Source: Streptomyces sp. YS415
GTDB lineage: Bacteria > Actinomycetota > Actinomycetes > Streptomycetales > Streptomycetaceae
Length of the DNA stretch: 64,000 nt
Reading direction: 5' to 3'
Assembly: GCF_023544665.1 (NCBI RefSeq)
Contig: NZ_JAMJFL010000007.1
Location: 186,001-250,000 of the forward strand
A program made the position numbers and the translations under genes. Each line of letters opens with the position of its first letter. The stretch's first letter is position 1. Below, one piece after another: positions 1 through 9,729 of the stretch. Below the pieces are notes generated by a model. That model saw only the letters and a list, made by a program, of their open reading frames with translations, ran no database searches and was not told the origin of the DNA.

Positions 1-758
1 TCGCCCTGCTCCTCGGCCTGCCCACCCTGCGGCTGCGCGCCGACTACCTCGCCATCACCACGATCGCGGCGAGCGAGGCGCTACGGCTGTTCTACCGCTC
101 CAGCTGGGCCGAGCCGGTCACCGGCGGGGTGTTCGGGCTGCAGCGGTTCGCGAACGACTTCTACGCGCTCAGCCCCATCGAGCCCGGCACCTACGGCGTG
201 TGGCTCGTGAAGTTCAGTTCCCGCGACCTCTGGGTGATGATCGTCGGATGGGCGCTGGTACTCGTGGTCGGAATTCTGCTCGCCCTGCTGATCCACAGCC
301 CCTGGGGCCGTGTCATCCGGTCGATCCGTGATGACGAGGTCGCCGCGCGCAGCCTCGGCAAGAACGTCTACGCGTACAAGATGCAGAGCCTCGTGCTCGG
401 TGGCGTCATCGGGGCGGTCGCGGGCATGATGCAGGCGATCCAGGTACAGTCCGTGAACCCGGACAACTACGATCCGGGCGTCACGTTCTTCCTGTACACG
501 CTGCTCGTGCTCGGAGGCGCAGGGCGGATCCTCGGGCCGGTCGTCGGCTCGATCCTGTTCTGGTTCGTCCTCAGCTTCCTGGACAGCGCGCTGCGCCAGG
601 CCATCGACGCCGAGTACCTCTCGCCGGACCTGATCAGCACCTCGGAGGTCGGCGCGGTGCGTTTCGCCCTGGTCGGGGTCGCCCTGATCCTGCTCGTCGC
701 GTTCCGGCCGCAGGGCATCCTCGGCAGCCGGAAGGAGATGCTGCTCAGTGGCCGCTGA
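1..758 (+). CDS. livM: Branched-chain amino acid ABC transporter permease LivM (5' end outside window)
   Basis: Inner-membrane permease of a LivFGHMK-type importer for branched-chain amino acids or related amides. The reading frame is open from the left edge, so the start lies upstream. The first visible residues (LRLRADYLAITTIAASEALRL) match the LivM core; later hydrophobic segments and the C-terminal RPQGILG motif are typical of the family. The stop overlaps the start of the next gene by 11 bases, so the two are translationally coupled in an operon. Partner permease LivH is presumably to the left of the window. Substrate specificity cannot be read from sequence. Confidence 0.9.
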   Translation, partial: ALLLGLPTLRLRADYLAITTIAASEALRLFYRSSWAEPVTGGVFGLQRFANDFYALSPIEPGTYGVWLVKFSSRDLWVMIVGWALVLVVGILLALLIHSPWGRVIRSIRDDEVAARSLGKNVYAYKMQSLVLGGVIGAVAGMMQAIQVQSVNPDNYDPGVTFFLYTLLVLGGAGRILGPVVGSILFWFVLSFLDSALRQAIDAEYLSPDLISTSEVGAVRFALVGVALILLVAFRPQGILGSRKEMLLSGR

Positions 759-1620
759 CCGTGCCGCGTCCCACCCGGGCCGGCTCTCCGCGATCGATCC
801 CGAGCCGGGGGTGCGCAAGCCCGATCCCCTGCTGGTCCTGGACCAGGTGACCCGCACCTTCGGCGGCCTCGTCGCCGTGCGGGTCGAGCACCTGGAGGTG
901 CAGCGCGGGGCCATCACTGCGCTCATCGGGCCCAACGGCGCCGGCAAGACCACGTTGTTCAACGTGGTGAGCGGATTCGACCGGCCCGACGGCGGCCGGT
1001 GGTCGTTCGACGGTCAGCCGCTCACCGGCGCACCGGCGCACCGGGTGGCGCGGCGCGGAATGGTCCGAACGTTCCAGCTCTCCAGGGCACTCGCCCGGCT
1101 CACGGTGCTGGAGAACCTGCTGCTCGCCGCGCCCGGGCAACGCGGCGAGCGGGCGCTGCCCGCGCTGCTGCGACCGCTGTGGCGCGGGCAGGAGCGGGAG
1201 TTCGAGCGCCGGGCCGACGAACTGCTGGACCGGTTCCGGCTCGGGCCCCTGCGCGACGACCACGCCGGCACGCTCTCCGGCGGCCAGCGCAAACTGCTGG
1301 AACTGGCCCGCGCGCTGATGACCCGGCCGGTCATGCTCCTGCTCGACGAGCCGATGGCAGGGGTGAACCCCGCGCTGACCCAGTCACTGCTCGGACACAT
1401 CACGCGGCTGCGGGACGAGGGGCTGACGGTGTGCTTCGTCGAGCACGACATGGACGTGGTGATGGGTATCAGCGACTGGGTGGCCGTCATGGCCGACGGC
1501 CGCCTGGTGGCCGAGGGCCCGCCGCACGCGATCGGCCGGAACGCCGCCGTCGTGGACGCGTACCTGGGCAAGCAGCACGACGAGCCGGAGGCGACCGGGG
1601 AGAAGGGCGAGGAGGAGTAG
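748..1620 (+). CDS. livG: Branched-chain amino acid ABC transporter ATP-binding protein LivG
   Basis: Cytoplasmic ATPase subunit of 290 residues that powers the Liv importer. Walker A GPNGAGKTT is at residues 61-69, the ABC signature LSGGQRK near 175 and Walker B MLLLDEP near 198, followed by the LivG-typical MAGVNP. It starts at GTG, overlapping livM, and is followed after 2 bases by livF. The N-terminal 25 residues before the ABC domain are longer than usual and charged; a GTG further inside is possible, but the overlap with livM favours the start used here. Confidence 0.92.
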   Translation: MAADRAASHPGRLSAIDPEPGVRKPDPLLVLDQVTRTFGGLVAVRVEHLEVQRGAITALIGPNGAGKTTLFNVVSGFDRPDGGRWSFDGQPLTGAPAHRVARRGMVRTFQLSRALARLTVLENLLLAAPGQRGERALPALLRPLWRGQEREFERRADELLDRFRLGPLRDDHAGTLSGGQRKLLELARALMTRPVMLLLDEPMAGVNPALTQSLLGHITRLRDEGLTVCFVEHDMDVVMGISDWVAVMADGRLVAEGPPHAIGRNAAVVDAYLGKQHDEPEATGEKGEEE

Positions 1621-1622
1621 CG

Positions 1623-2363
<741 letters not shown>

Positions 2364-2382
2364 CTCCCGCCGGTCCTCCCTG

Positions 2383-3630
2383 TCACTCCTCGGCCTTGCT
2401 GGTCTCGGTACGCAGGGTCTGCAACTTTCCTTCGTCGTTGTAGCCGTACACCTCGATCATCGCCTGGCCGGGTTCGCCACTGTCGATGAAGTCAAGCGGC
2501 CCGCTCACACCGTCGTAGTCGATGTCCCTGCCGTCGGCGAGCAGCTCCTTGCAGGCGGCGAACGAGTTGCACTTCTCGCCGTCCTTGGTGATCCCGTTCA
2601 TCTCCTTCACGTACTCGCCCGGGTCGTCGGACTCCGCCTTCTCGGCGGCGAGTGCGATCGTCGTCGCGCAGTCGAACACCTGCGGTGCGAACTGCAGCTC
2701 CTTCAGATCCGGCGCGAATTCCTTGAGCTCCTTCACGTACTGCTCGTTCGAAGCCGATGCCGGGGCGGTCCCCTTCATCCCGGAGAGCTTCTCGGGCTGG
2801 CCCGGGGCGACCAGCGAGGGCAGCTCCTCACTGCGCAGTCCGTCGGCGCCGTAGACGCCGATCCGGTCGGGCCCGAGTCCGGACTCGATCATGCCCTGCA
2901 GGATCTGGGTGCCCTCCTCGAAGGCGATCACCACGGCGGCGTCCGGCCTGGAGTCCTCCACCTGCTGGACGACCTGGTCGAAGTTGGTCGCCTTCGGGTC
3001 GTAGGTCTCGGCGAGCGTCACCGTCGCGCCACGCTCCTCCAGCGTCTTGCGGGTGGCCTCCATCAGGCCACGCCCGTAGTCGTCCGCCCGTGCGACAAGG
3101 GCCACCCGGTCGTGGCCGTCGTCGCGGACGACATCCGCCAGAATGGGACCCTGCAACGCGTCGCTCGGGACGGTACGGAAGTAGAAGCCGTCATCCTCGT
3201 AGTCGGTAAAAGTGGGAGCGGTGTTCGACCCCGAACACTGCACGACGCCCGCTCCGGTCACTCGGTCGATGAACGCCAGCGACATGCCGGAAGCCGCGGC
3301 GCCGACTATCGCGTCCACGCCTGCCGCGAGGACCCGGTCCGCCGACTGCACGGCAACGGCCTCTTGGCCCGCCTCGTCACTGGAGACCACAGTCGGCACG
3401 GACTTGCCCAGGACCCCGCCGGCGTCATTGATCTTCTGTATCGCGAACTTCAACGACTCGATCTGGGGTGGGCCGAGGTAGGCCAGCTGGCCAGTCTCCG
3501 GCAGGACGTAGCCGAACTGGAGCTCACCGTCGCCCGGCTCGGCCTGGGCGGTGCCCGTCGTACCGCAGACGGCTATCACCAGAGCAGCCGCGCTCGCGAA
3601 GATCGCGGACCGCCGTATCGACGCTTTCAT
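2383..3630 (-). CDS. ABC transporter substrate-binding protein, LivK type
   Basis: Exported periplasmic-binding-fold protein of 415 residues for amino acid uptake, presumably the partner of LivMGF. The ATG at 3630 follows GGAGG with good spacing; reading upstream in the same frame runs into the ABC relic and is not real. An N-terminal signal (KASIRR then a hydrophobic stretch) ends in AQA-EPG, a signal peptidase I site. The only upstream cysteine (IAVC) lacks Gly, Ala or Ser at -1, so it is a poor lipobox. The mature part carries the LivK pattern (FGYVLPETGQLAYLG and the LKFAIQKINDAGGV motif). It is convergent with livF rather than inside the operon. Confidence 0.88.
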   Translation of the reverse strand: MKASIRRSAIFASAAALVIAVCGTTGTAQAEPGDGELQFGYVLPETGQLAYLGPPQIESLKFAIQKINDAGGVLGKSVPTVVSSDEAGQEAVAVQSADRVLAAGVDAIVGAAASGMSLAFIDRVTGAGVVQCSGSNTAPTFTDYEDDGFYFRTVPSDALQGPILADVVRDDGHDRVALVARADDYGRGLMEATRKTLEERGATVTLAETYDPKATNFDQVVQQVEDSRPDAAVVIAFEEGTQILQGMIESGLGPDRIGVYGADGLRSEELPSLVAPGQPEKLSGMKGTAPASASNEQYVKELKEFAPDLKELQFAPQVFDCATTIALAAEKAESDDPGEYVKEMNGITKDGEKCNSFAACKELLADGRDIDYDGVSGPLDFIDSGEPGQAMIEVYGYNDEGKLQTLRTETSKAEE

Positions 3631-3734
3631 CTCCGCCTCCGCTCGTGACAGCGGCGGTGGTCGACTGGCCGGCCATCCGCCCGCCATCTGTAAACATGAG
3701 CGTAGAACGCCTTCAGAGCCCGGAAAAGAACAAA

Positions 3735-4554
3735 ACATACATATTTGCGATTGGCTGCGCTCCTCGCCCCGTCCGGTCAGCGCCGGCGCCGCACCCAGGG
3801 CGATCAGGGCCGTGCTGCCGTCGAAAGTGCCGGGGAGCAGGACGGCGGCGCCCACGAAGCGAGCGGTCCAGGGATCGGCGAGAGGTCCTGCGGGGTGGCG
3901 CGCCGGGCGACCCGGCCGTCCCGTACGACGGCCACGAGGTCGGCGGTGGACAGTGCCTCCTGCTGGTCGTGGGTGACGAGCACGGCCGTGGCGCCGGTCG
4001 CCCGCAGCGCGGACCGTACGTCCGCCCGCACCCCTGCCCGCAGTGTGCTGTCGAGGGCGTTGTACGGCTCGTCGAGCAGTACGAGTCGGGGTCGCGGGGC
4101 GAGCGCTCGGGCCAGGGCGACGCGCTGTTGCTGACCGCCGGACAGCTCGTGCGGCATGCGGTCGCCGTAGCCGGCGAGGCCGACCAGATCGAGCATCTGG
4201 TCCGTGGTGTGCCGCCTCTCGGAACGGTCGACGCCGGTCAGGCCGAAGGCGATGTTGCGGGCGACGCTCAGGTGCGGGAGGAGGGCGCCTTCCTGCGGCA
4301 CGATGTCGATGCGGCGCCGCTCCGGCGGGAGGAGGGCGCCGGGCCCGCTCAGCAGTCGGTCGCCGAGCCTGACGGTGCCCGCGTCGGCGGGCAGGAACCC
4401 GGCGACGACCCGCAGCATGGTGGTCTTGCCGGAGCCGGAGGGGCCGAGGGCCGCCGCCGACTTGCTTGCGGGGACTGTGAGTTCGAGGCCGCGCAGAATC
4501 GGCTCCCCCGGATCCGTAGGACTTGGTGAGCCCTTCGACGTGTAGTTCGTTCAT
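3735..4554 (-). pseudogene. Frameshifted ABC ATPase of the iron(III)/thiamine importer family
   Basis: The ATG at 4554 begins MNELHVEGLTKSYGS, a normal ATPase N-terminus, but after about 18 codons the family sequence moves to another frame (ILRGLELTVP, then Walker A GPSGSGKTT). That frame carries signature LSGGQQQRVALARAL and Walker B LVLLDEPYNALDS. A second shift near 3880 returns to the first frame (DPWTARFVGAAVLLPGTFDG), after which no stop occurs before the next gene. The start overlaps the preceding permease stop as ATGA, the remnant of an operon. Two independent frameshifts and a lost C-terminus make sequencing error unlikely as the full explanation. Confidence 0.82.
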
Positions 4555-4990
4555 GTCCGGTGCCTGCCCAGGAGGTACGAGGGGACGGCGGCCAGCAGGA
4601 TCAGCGCGGCGGCGTACGGGGCGGCTGCCGCGAAGGAACCGGCGCCGTTCTCGGTCCACAGCCGGGTGGCCAGGGTGTCCATGCCGGTGGGGCGCAGCAG
4701 GAGCGTGGCGGGCAGTTCCTTCATGCGGACCACGAAGGTGAGCACGGCCCTTGCGGCCACGCCGGGGTGGCCAACGGCACGGTGACGTCACGCAGCACCT
4801 GCCACGGCCGTCGCCCGAGTGACCGGGCCACGTCCTCCAGGACACGGCGGCGCGTGCAGCACGGCCGCGCGGGTGGCGGCCACCGCGACCGGCAGGAACA
4901 GCACGGCACAGGCGGGCCGTGACCGCAGCCTTTCGCGAAGCCGCACGCCGACCACGGCCGGCCCGACGGCCAGAGCGGACGGGACGTTCC
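4551..4990 (-). pseudogene. Truncated, frameshifted iron-type ABC permease (C-terminal remnant)
   Basis: Three reading frames together give the C-terminal quarter of an FbpB-like permease: VLFLPVAVAATRAAVLHAPP, then LEDVARSLGRRPWQVLRDVT (the ATPase-docking EAA loop), then VRMKELPATLLLRPTGMDTL and PYAAALILLAAVPSYLLGR. Shifts lie near 4850 and 4760. The family is normally about 500 residues or more with two repeats; only about 145 residues are recognisable, so the 5' part has been deleted. Together with the adjacent ATPase remnant it records loss of a ferric-type importer. No matching binding protein is seen. Confidence 0.78.
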
Positions 4991-5367
4991 CGCGGGAAGA
5001 CGTTGGTGCCGCTCGCGGGCTCAGTGGAGTGCGGATCGCGCGCCAGAACATCGAGTCCGGCGAACGGTTGGGCCGCCCGCGGGTGGGTGCCGGCAAGAGG
5101 TCCTCCACAAGGGGGATGACATGGGACTTCAACTCGGCACGGGAGCGAGCACGCCACCGTCAGATCACCCCTGACTTCGCGTCCTGGGATAGCCGTCATC
5201 TCGACACTCTTCAAGCCAGTGTGCCGCCGCTCCGCCATCGGACATGGCGGCCCGACGCATAGCTACGGCCTGAACTATGGTGTCCCACCACATGTGCGCC
5301 TGACCTGCACGTTTCTACGGTGTGCGAAAACATGCCCGTCCCCACCGCACACGAGGAAGTGGCGCAC
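4991..5367. other. Non-coding stretch left by decay of the ABC operon
   Basis: About 375 bases between the permease remnant and the transporter gene. Neither strand gives a protein resembling a known family in any frame. It probably combines eroded permease or binding-protein sequence with the promoter region of the transporter gene starting at 5368. I see no clear hairpin or tRNA. Confidence 0.5.
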
Positions 5368-6765
5368 ATGGCCTCCGCAGCAACCGCTCCACCAACCCCC
5401 GCCAGCCTCAAGCGCATTGTCGCCGCAAGCCTCATCGGCACCACCATCGAGTGGTACGACTTCTTCCTGTACGGTGCCGCCGCCGCCCTGGTCTTCAACA
5501 CCCTCTTCTTCCCCGACTCGGACCCCCTGGTCGGCACCCTGCTCTCCTTCCTCACCTACGCCGTGGGCTTCGCCGCCCGCCCCATCGGCGCCCTCGTCTT
5601 CGGGCACTACGGCGACCGGCTGGGCCGCAAGAAACTGCTGGTCCTCAGCCTGATGCTGATGGGCGGCGCCACCTTCGCGATCGGGCTGCTGCCCACGCAC
5701 GACACCATCGGCACCGCCGCTCCGGTGCTGCTGACCGTGCTGCGACTCGTCCAGGGCTTCGCGCTCGGCGGTGAGTGGGGCGGCGCCGTGCTGCTGGTCT
5801 CCGAGCACGGGGACGCGCGGCGGCGCGGGTTCTGGGCCTCCTGGCCGCAGACCGGGGCGCCCGCCGGTCAGCTTCTCGCCACCGGCGTGCTGGCCGCGCT
5901 GACCGCACTGCAGAGCGACGCCACCTTCGAGTCCTGGGGCTGGCGCGTGCCGTTCCTGCTCTCCGGCGTCCTGGTGATCGTCGGCATGTGGATCCGGCTG
6001 TCGGTCGACGAGTCGCCGGTGTTCAAGGCGGCGCTGGCACAGGCCGAGGCACGCAAGGCCGAGCAGGTCGTCGAGAAGGCGCCGCTGGTCGCCGTGTTGC
6101 GGCACCACTGGAAGGACGTGCTCATCGCGATGGGCGCGCGCATGGCCGAGAACATCTCCTACTACGTGATCACCGCCTTCATCCTGGTGTACGCCGTGGA
6201 GCACACCGGGCTGGAGAAGCAGACCGCCCTGAACGCCGTCCTGATCGCCTCCGCCGTTCACTTCGCGGTGATCCCGGGCTGGGGCGCGCTGTCCGACCTG
6301 TGGGGCCGGCGTCCGGTCTACCTGCTCGGCGCGCTCGGGATGGGCGCATGGGCGTTCCCGTTCTTCGCCCTCGTCGACACCGAGAGCTTCGGCCTGCTGA
6401 TCCTCGCGGTGACGGTGGGCCTGGTCTTCCACGGGGCGATGTACGCACCCCAGGCCGCGTTCTTCTCGGAGATGTTCGCGACGCGGATGCGCTACTCGGG
6501 TGCGTCGATCGGCGCGCAGTTCGCCTCCGTCGCGGCCGGCGCTCCGGCGCCGCTCATCGCGACGGCGCTGCTGGTGAAGTCCGACGGCTCGACCCTGATC
6601 TCGCTGTACCTGCTGGCCGCGGTGGCCATCACCCTCGTCGCCCTCCTGGCGGCCCGCGAGACCCGCCACCGCGACCTCGCCCAGATCGGCGCCACCTCCT
6701 CCGAGCAGGACGACGCCCCGGACACCGCCTCGGACACCGCCCCCGGCACCGCCTCGGTCCGCTGA
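5368..6765 (+). CDS. MFS transporter, metabolite:H+ symporter (MHS) family
   Basis: Twelve-helix inner-membrane symporter of 465 residues. The family signature GTTIEWYDFFLYG is in helix 1, and the cytoplasmic loop motif GHYGDRLGRKKLL follows helix 2. The ATG at 5368 is chosen because CGAGGAAG precedes it by 8 bases; earlier in-frame ATGs at 5320 and 5332 lack such a site. It converges on pucR-type and 3-hydroxybutyrate dehydrogenase genes, so uptake of 3-hydroxybutyrate or another short organic acid is a reasonable inference, not shown by the sequence. A strong shared terminator follows. The C-terminal tail is hydrophilic with repeated DTA units. Confidence 0.88.
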   Translation: MASAATAPPTPASLKRIVAASLIGTTIEWYDFFLYGAAAALVFNTLFFPDSDPLVGTLLSFLTYAVGFAARPIGALVFGHYGDRLGRKKLLVLSLMLMGGATFAIGLLPTHDTIGTAAPVLLTVLRLVQGFALGGEWGGAVLLVSEHGDARRRGFWASWPQTGAPAGQLLATGVLAALTALQSDATFESWGWRVPFLLSGVLVIVGMWIRLSVDESPVFKAALAQAEARKAEQVVEKAPLVAVLRHHWKDVLIAMGARMAENISYYVITAFILVYAVEHTGLEKQTALNAVLIASAVHFAVIPGWGALSDLWGRRPVYLLGALGMGAWAFPFFALVDTESFGLLILAVTVGLVFHGAMYAPQAAFFSEMFATRMRYSGASIGAQFASVAAGAPAPLIATALLVKSDGSTLISLYLLAAVAITLVALLAARETRHRDLAQIGATSSEQDDAPDTASDTAPGTASVR

Positions 6766-6784
6766 GGGGCCCGGCCCCCGAGCA

Positions 6785-6820
6785 CTCCGCCCCCGGCCGG
6801 CATCCCGGTCGGGGGCGGAG
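6785..6820. terminator. Bidirectional intrinsic terminator
   Basis: CTCCGCCCCC pairs with GGGGGCGGAG and the stem continues through GGCCGG/CCGGTC (one G-T pair) to a CATC loop, giving about 16 base pairs. It lies between the convergent ends of the transporter and regulator genes, where one hairpin can serve both. There is no U-tract, as usual in Streptomyces. Confidence 0.75.
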
Positions 6821-6846
6821 CCATGTCCTCGGCGTCCTCGGGCCGT

Positions 6847-8769
6847 CTACCGCGTCAGCCAGTGCAGCCGCAGCGCCATCTGGATCTCCAGCGCGCGGGC
6901 GGGGGTCTGCCAGTCGTCGCCGAGGAGGCGGCCGATGCGTTCCAGGCGCTGGGCGACGGTGTTCACATGGACGTGCAGGTCGTCCTTGGTGCGCGCGGGG
7001 CTCATCCCGCTGGCGAAGTAAGCGTCGAGGGTGCGGACCAGGTCGGTGCCGCGCCGTTCGTCGTAGGCCACGACCTGGCCGATGGTGCGGTCGACGAAGC
7101 CGGTGATGTCCCGGTCGCCGGAGAGCAGCAGTCCGACGAAGCCGAAGTCCTCGGCGGCGGCGCCGTCGCCGCGCCGGCCGAGCAGCCGCAGGGCGTCGAG
7201 GCAGCGACGGCCCTCCTCGTAGGCGGCGGCCACGGCGTCGGGGTAGGTGGCGAGGTCCTCCAGCGGAGCGGAGGCGCCGACGGTGACCGGCTCGTGGACG
7301 GCGGTGCCCAGATGGTGGGCGGTGCGGCGGGCCAAGGCGGTGGCGGTGTCGCCGGCGTCCAGGGGCAGCAGCAGGACGGTGCCGCCGTCCCGGGCCGCGG
7401 CGAGGCCGTGCCGGGTCGCGGCGAGGTGCGAGGCGGCGGACCACAGGCGCCGACGGGCGGCGGCCTCGTGGTCGGCGTCGGCGGCGGGGCCGTCGAGACG
7501 GGCGGCGAGCACCACATGGGTGGCGTCCAGGTCGGCGTCGAGCCGGGTGGCGCGCTCGCGCAGCAGGCGCGGGTCGCGGTCGCGGCCGTCCAGCAGGTCG
7601 TCCAAAAGCTCGCCGCGGACCCGCTGTTCGGCCTCGGCGGCCGAGCGCCGGGCGAGCAGCAGCAGCGAGGTGACCATGGCGGCGCGCTCCAGGGTGCGCT
7701 GGTCGACGGGGTCGAGCCCGGGATGGCCGCGGAGCACGAGCGCACCCAGCAGTTCACCGCCCGCGGACACGGCGGCGATCCAGTCCTCCTGGTGCCGTAC
7801 GGCGTGGCCCTCCGCGCGGGAGGACTCCAGCGCGCGGGCGGGGGCGTTCTCGGTGAACTCCACCGTTCCGTCGAGGACTTCGGAGACCGCCGCGGCCACG
7901 TCGTGCACCCCGCCGCCGCGCAGGACGAGTTCGGCGAGCCGGTCGTGCACGTCGGAGGCGCGCTCGATGACGGCGCTGCGGTCCCGGATGATCTCGTTGG
8001 CCCGTTCCAGATCGGCGAGGGCCGAACGGGTCTCGGTGAGCAGGTTGGCGGTGTCAATGGCGGCCGCGGCCAGGGCGGCGAAGGAGCCCAGAAGCGCGAT
8101 CTGCTCCCGCTCGAAGACCCGGGCCCGCCGGTCCGCCGCGAACAGTACGCCGATGACGTGGTGCCCCAGCATCAGCGGCACCCCGCAGATCGCCACCAGT
8201 CCCTCGTCACGGACCCCTGAGTCGATGCTGAGGGTGTGCCGGAACCGGTCGTCCTGGAGGTAGTCGTCGGTGACGTAGGGCCGTGCCGTCTGGGCGACGA
8301 GGCCGCCGAGCCCCTCCCCCATGCCGAGGCGCAGCTGCTGGAAGCGGGCGGCGACCGAGCCCTCGGTGACCCGCATGTAGGTGTCGCCTCGCTTGGGGTC
8401 GTTCAGGCTGAGGTAGGCGACATCGGTGCCGAGCAGCGACCGGGCGCGCTGCACGATCGCCTGCAGCACGGCGTCCAGGTCCCGCAGCCCCGCGAGGTCA
8501 TGGGCGGTCTCGAACAGCGCGGACAGCTCGGCCTCGCGGCGGCGCCGGCCCTCCAGCTCCGAGCGGACGCGCAGCGCGCGCAGCTTGGCCGCCTCCAGTG
8601 CGGCGATCCGCTCGGCGGGCTGTCCCTCGGCGCGGGCGAGCAGCACCGGCTGCTCGTAGGCGTCGGCCGAGGCGCCCCGGGCCAGCAGTTCGAGGAACGG
8701 CGCCTCCGCACCGCCGTCGGGCAGGGGGCCGGCCGGGCGCTCGTCGGACTGCACGTGATCGCGGGACAT
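6847..8769 (-). CDS. GAF-domain PucR-family transcriptional regulator
   Basis: Cytoplasmic regulator of 640 residues. After a charged helical N-terminus there is a GAF domain (about residues 85-235), then a coiled linker, a PucR middle region, and a C-terminal PucR-type helix-turn-helix (RTLDAYFASGMSPARTKDDL, about 575-600) used for DNA binding. The ATG at 8769 has AGGAA ten bases upstream; an ATG at 8790 would add seven residues but has a weaker site. It lies 68 bases behind the dehydrogenase gene on the same strand and likely controls that gene and the convergent transporter in response to a small molecule bound by the GAF domain. Confidence 0.85.
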   Translation of the reverse strand: MSRDHVQSDERPAGPLPDGGAEAPFLELLARGASADAYEQPVLLARAEGQPAERIAALEAAKLRALRVRSELEGRRRREAELSALFETAHDLAGLRDLDAVLQAIVQRARSLLGTDVAYLSLNDPKRGDTYMRVTEGSVAARFQQLRLGMGEGLGGLVAQTARPYVTDDYLQDDRFRHTLSIDSGVRDEGLVAICGVPLMLGHHVIGVLFAADRRARVFEREQIALLGSFAALAAAAIDTANLLTETRSALADLERANEIIRDRSAVIERASDVHDRLAELVLRGGGVHDVAAAVSEVLDGTVEFTENAPARALESSRAEGHAVRHQEDWIAAVSAGGELLGALVLRGHPGLDPVDQRTLERAAMVTSLLLLARRSAAEAEQRVRGELLDDLLDGRDRDPRLLRERATRLDADLDATHVVLAARLDGPAADADHEAAARRRLWSAASHLAATRHGLAAARDGGTVLLLPLDAGDTATALARRTAHHLGTAVHEPVTVGASAPLEDLATYPDAVAAAYEEGRRCLDALRLLGRRGDGAAAEDFGFVGLLLSGDRDITGFVDRTIGQVVAYDERRGTDLVRTLDAYFASGMSPARTKDDLHVHVNTVAQRLERIGRLLGDDWQTPARALEIQMALRLHWLTR

Positions 8770-8837
8770 GCTCACAGGATTCCTCATCACACCACCACCG
8801 GGTCAGCCCCTGTGGACAACCCGCGTCCCGCGACCGC

Positions 8838-9638
8838 TCAGTGCGCGGTCCAGCCGCCGTCGAGGACGAGCGACGTACCGGTCACGAAGGATGCCTGGGG
8901 ACTGCACAGATATGCCACCGCCTCGGCGACCTCGTCCGGTTCGATGAGCCGCTTGAGCGCGCTGTCCTGGAGCATGACGTCGGTCAGGACGCGTTCCTCG
9001 GGGATCCCGTGCGCCCGGGCCTGGTCGGCGACCTGCTTCTCGACCAGGGGGGTGCGCACATAGGAGGGGCACACGCAGTTCGAGGTGACGCCGTGGGAGG
9101 CGCCTTCCAGGGCGGCGGTCTTGGACAGGCCCTCCAGACCGTGCTTGGCGGACACGTAGGCCGCCTTGTAGGCGGAGGCGCGCAGCCCGTGCACGGAGGA
9201 GATGTTGACGATACGGCCCCACCCCTGGCCGTACATATGGGGCAGGGCGCCGCGGATGAGCCGGAAGGGCGCCTCCAGCATCACGGTGAGCACCGTGTGG
9301 AAGACGTCGGGCGGGAACTCCTCCAGGGGCCGCACCAGTTGCAGTCCCGCGTTGTTGACGAGGACGTCCGTGCCGGCGGCGACGAGTTCGGCGGCGTCCA
9401 GGTCGGTCAGGTCGAGGGGGTGCGCTTCCACGGCGCCCGCGAGGCCCCGGCACTGCTCGGCGAGCGTCTCCAGGCCGGCGGCGTCCCGGTCGACCGCTCT
9501 GACCTTGGCCCCGGCGGCGGCGAGCCGCAGTGCGCAGGCGCGGCCGATGCCTCCGGCGGCGCCGGTGACAAGGGCGGTGCGGCCGCCGAGGTCGAGGAGG
9601 GGGGCGGGGGGTGCCGGGCGGGCGTTGGACGCGGTCAT
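8838..9638 (-). CDS. 3-hydroxybutyrate dehydrogenase (SDR family)
   Basis: NAD-dependent short-chain dehydrogenase of 266 residues that interconverts 3-hydroxybutyrate and acetoacetate. It has the nucleotide motif TGAAGGIG (25-32), NNAG (95-98) and the catalytic Ser148, Tyr161 and Lys165. The sequence around the active site (SSVHGLRASAYKAAYVSAK) and the C-terminal FVTGTSLVLDGGWTAH are characteristic of bacterial 3-hydroxybutyrate dehydrogenases. First gene of an operon with the PucR-type regulator; together with the transporter this suggests a ketone-body or poly-hydroxybutyrate monomer utilisation locus. Confidence 0.88.
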   Translation of the reverse strand: MTASNARPAPPAPLLDLGGRTALVTGAAGGIGRACALRLAAAGAKVRAVDRDAAGLETLAEQCRGLAGAVEAHPLDLTDLDAAELVAAGTDVLVNNAGLQLVRPLEEFPPDVFHTVLTVMLEAPFRLIRGALPHMYGQGWGRIVNISSVHGLRASAYKAAYVSAKHGLEGLSKTAALEGASHGVTSNCVCPSYVRTPLVEKQVADQARAHGIPEERVLTDVMLQDSALKRLIEPDEVAEAVAYLCSPQASFVTGTSLVLDGGWTAH

Positions 9639-9681
9639 GCCCCGACCCTAGGCACCGCTTTCGCCCCGCCCCATGTGGTCA

Positions 9682-9729
9682 GAACCCATACTTCATTCGA
9701 ACGTCGTGGGTTCGAACCATGTGGGTTCG
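9682..9729. promoter_or_regulatory. Repeated GAACCCA elements upstream of the dehydrogenase operon
   Basis: On the minus strand CGAACCCAC occurs twice (9729-9721 and 9714-9706), 15 bases apart, and the heptamer recurs inverted at 9682-9688. A perfect 10-bp palindrome GGTTCGAACC is at 9709-9718. This lies 44-91 bases upstream of the dehydrogenase start and could be the PucR-type operator. Part of it is also the 3' end of the Nudix gene, where it encodes the repeated residues FEPT, so protein repetition is an alternative cause. Confidence 0.35.

Noticed and set aside
2383..5238. A 951-codon open frame on the minus strand
   Set aside because: It joins the real binding-protein gene (from 3630) to decayed ABC sequence and non-coding DNA; the true start has its own ribosome-binding site and signal peptide.
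9709..9718. GGTTCGAACC considered as a tRNA T-loop
   Set aside because: No acceptor, D or anticodon arm around it; it lies in the Nudix 3' end and the dehydrogenase promoter.
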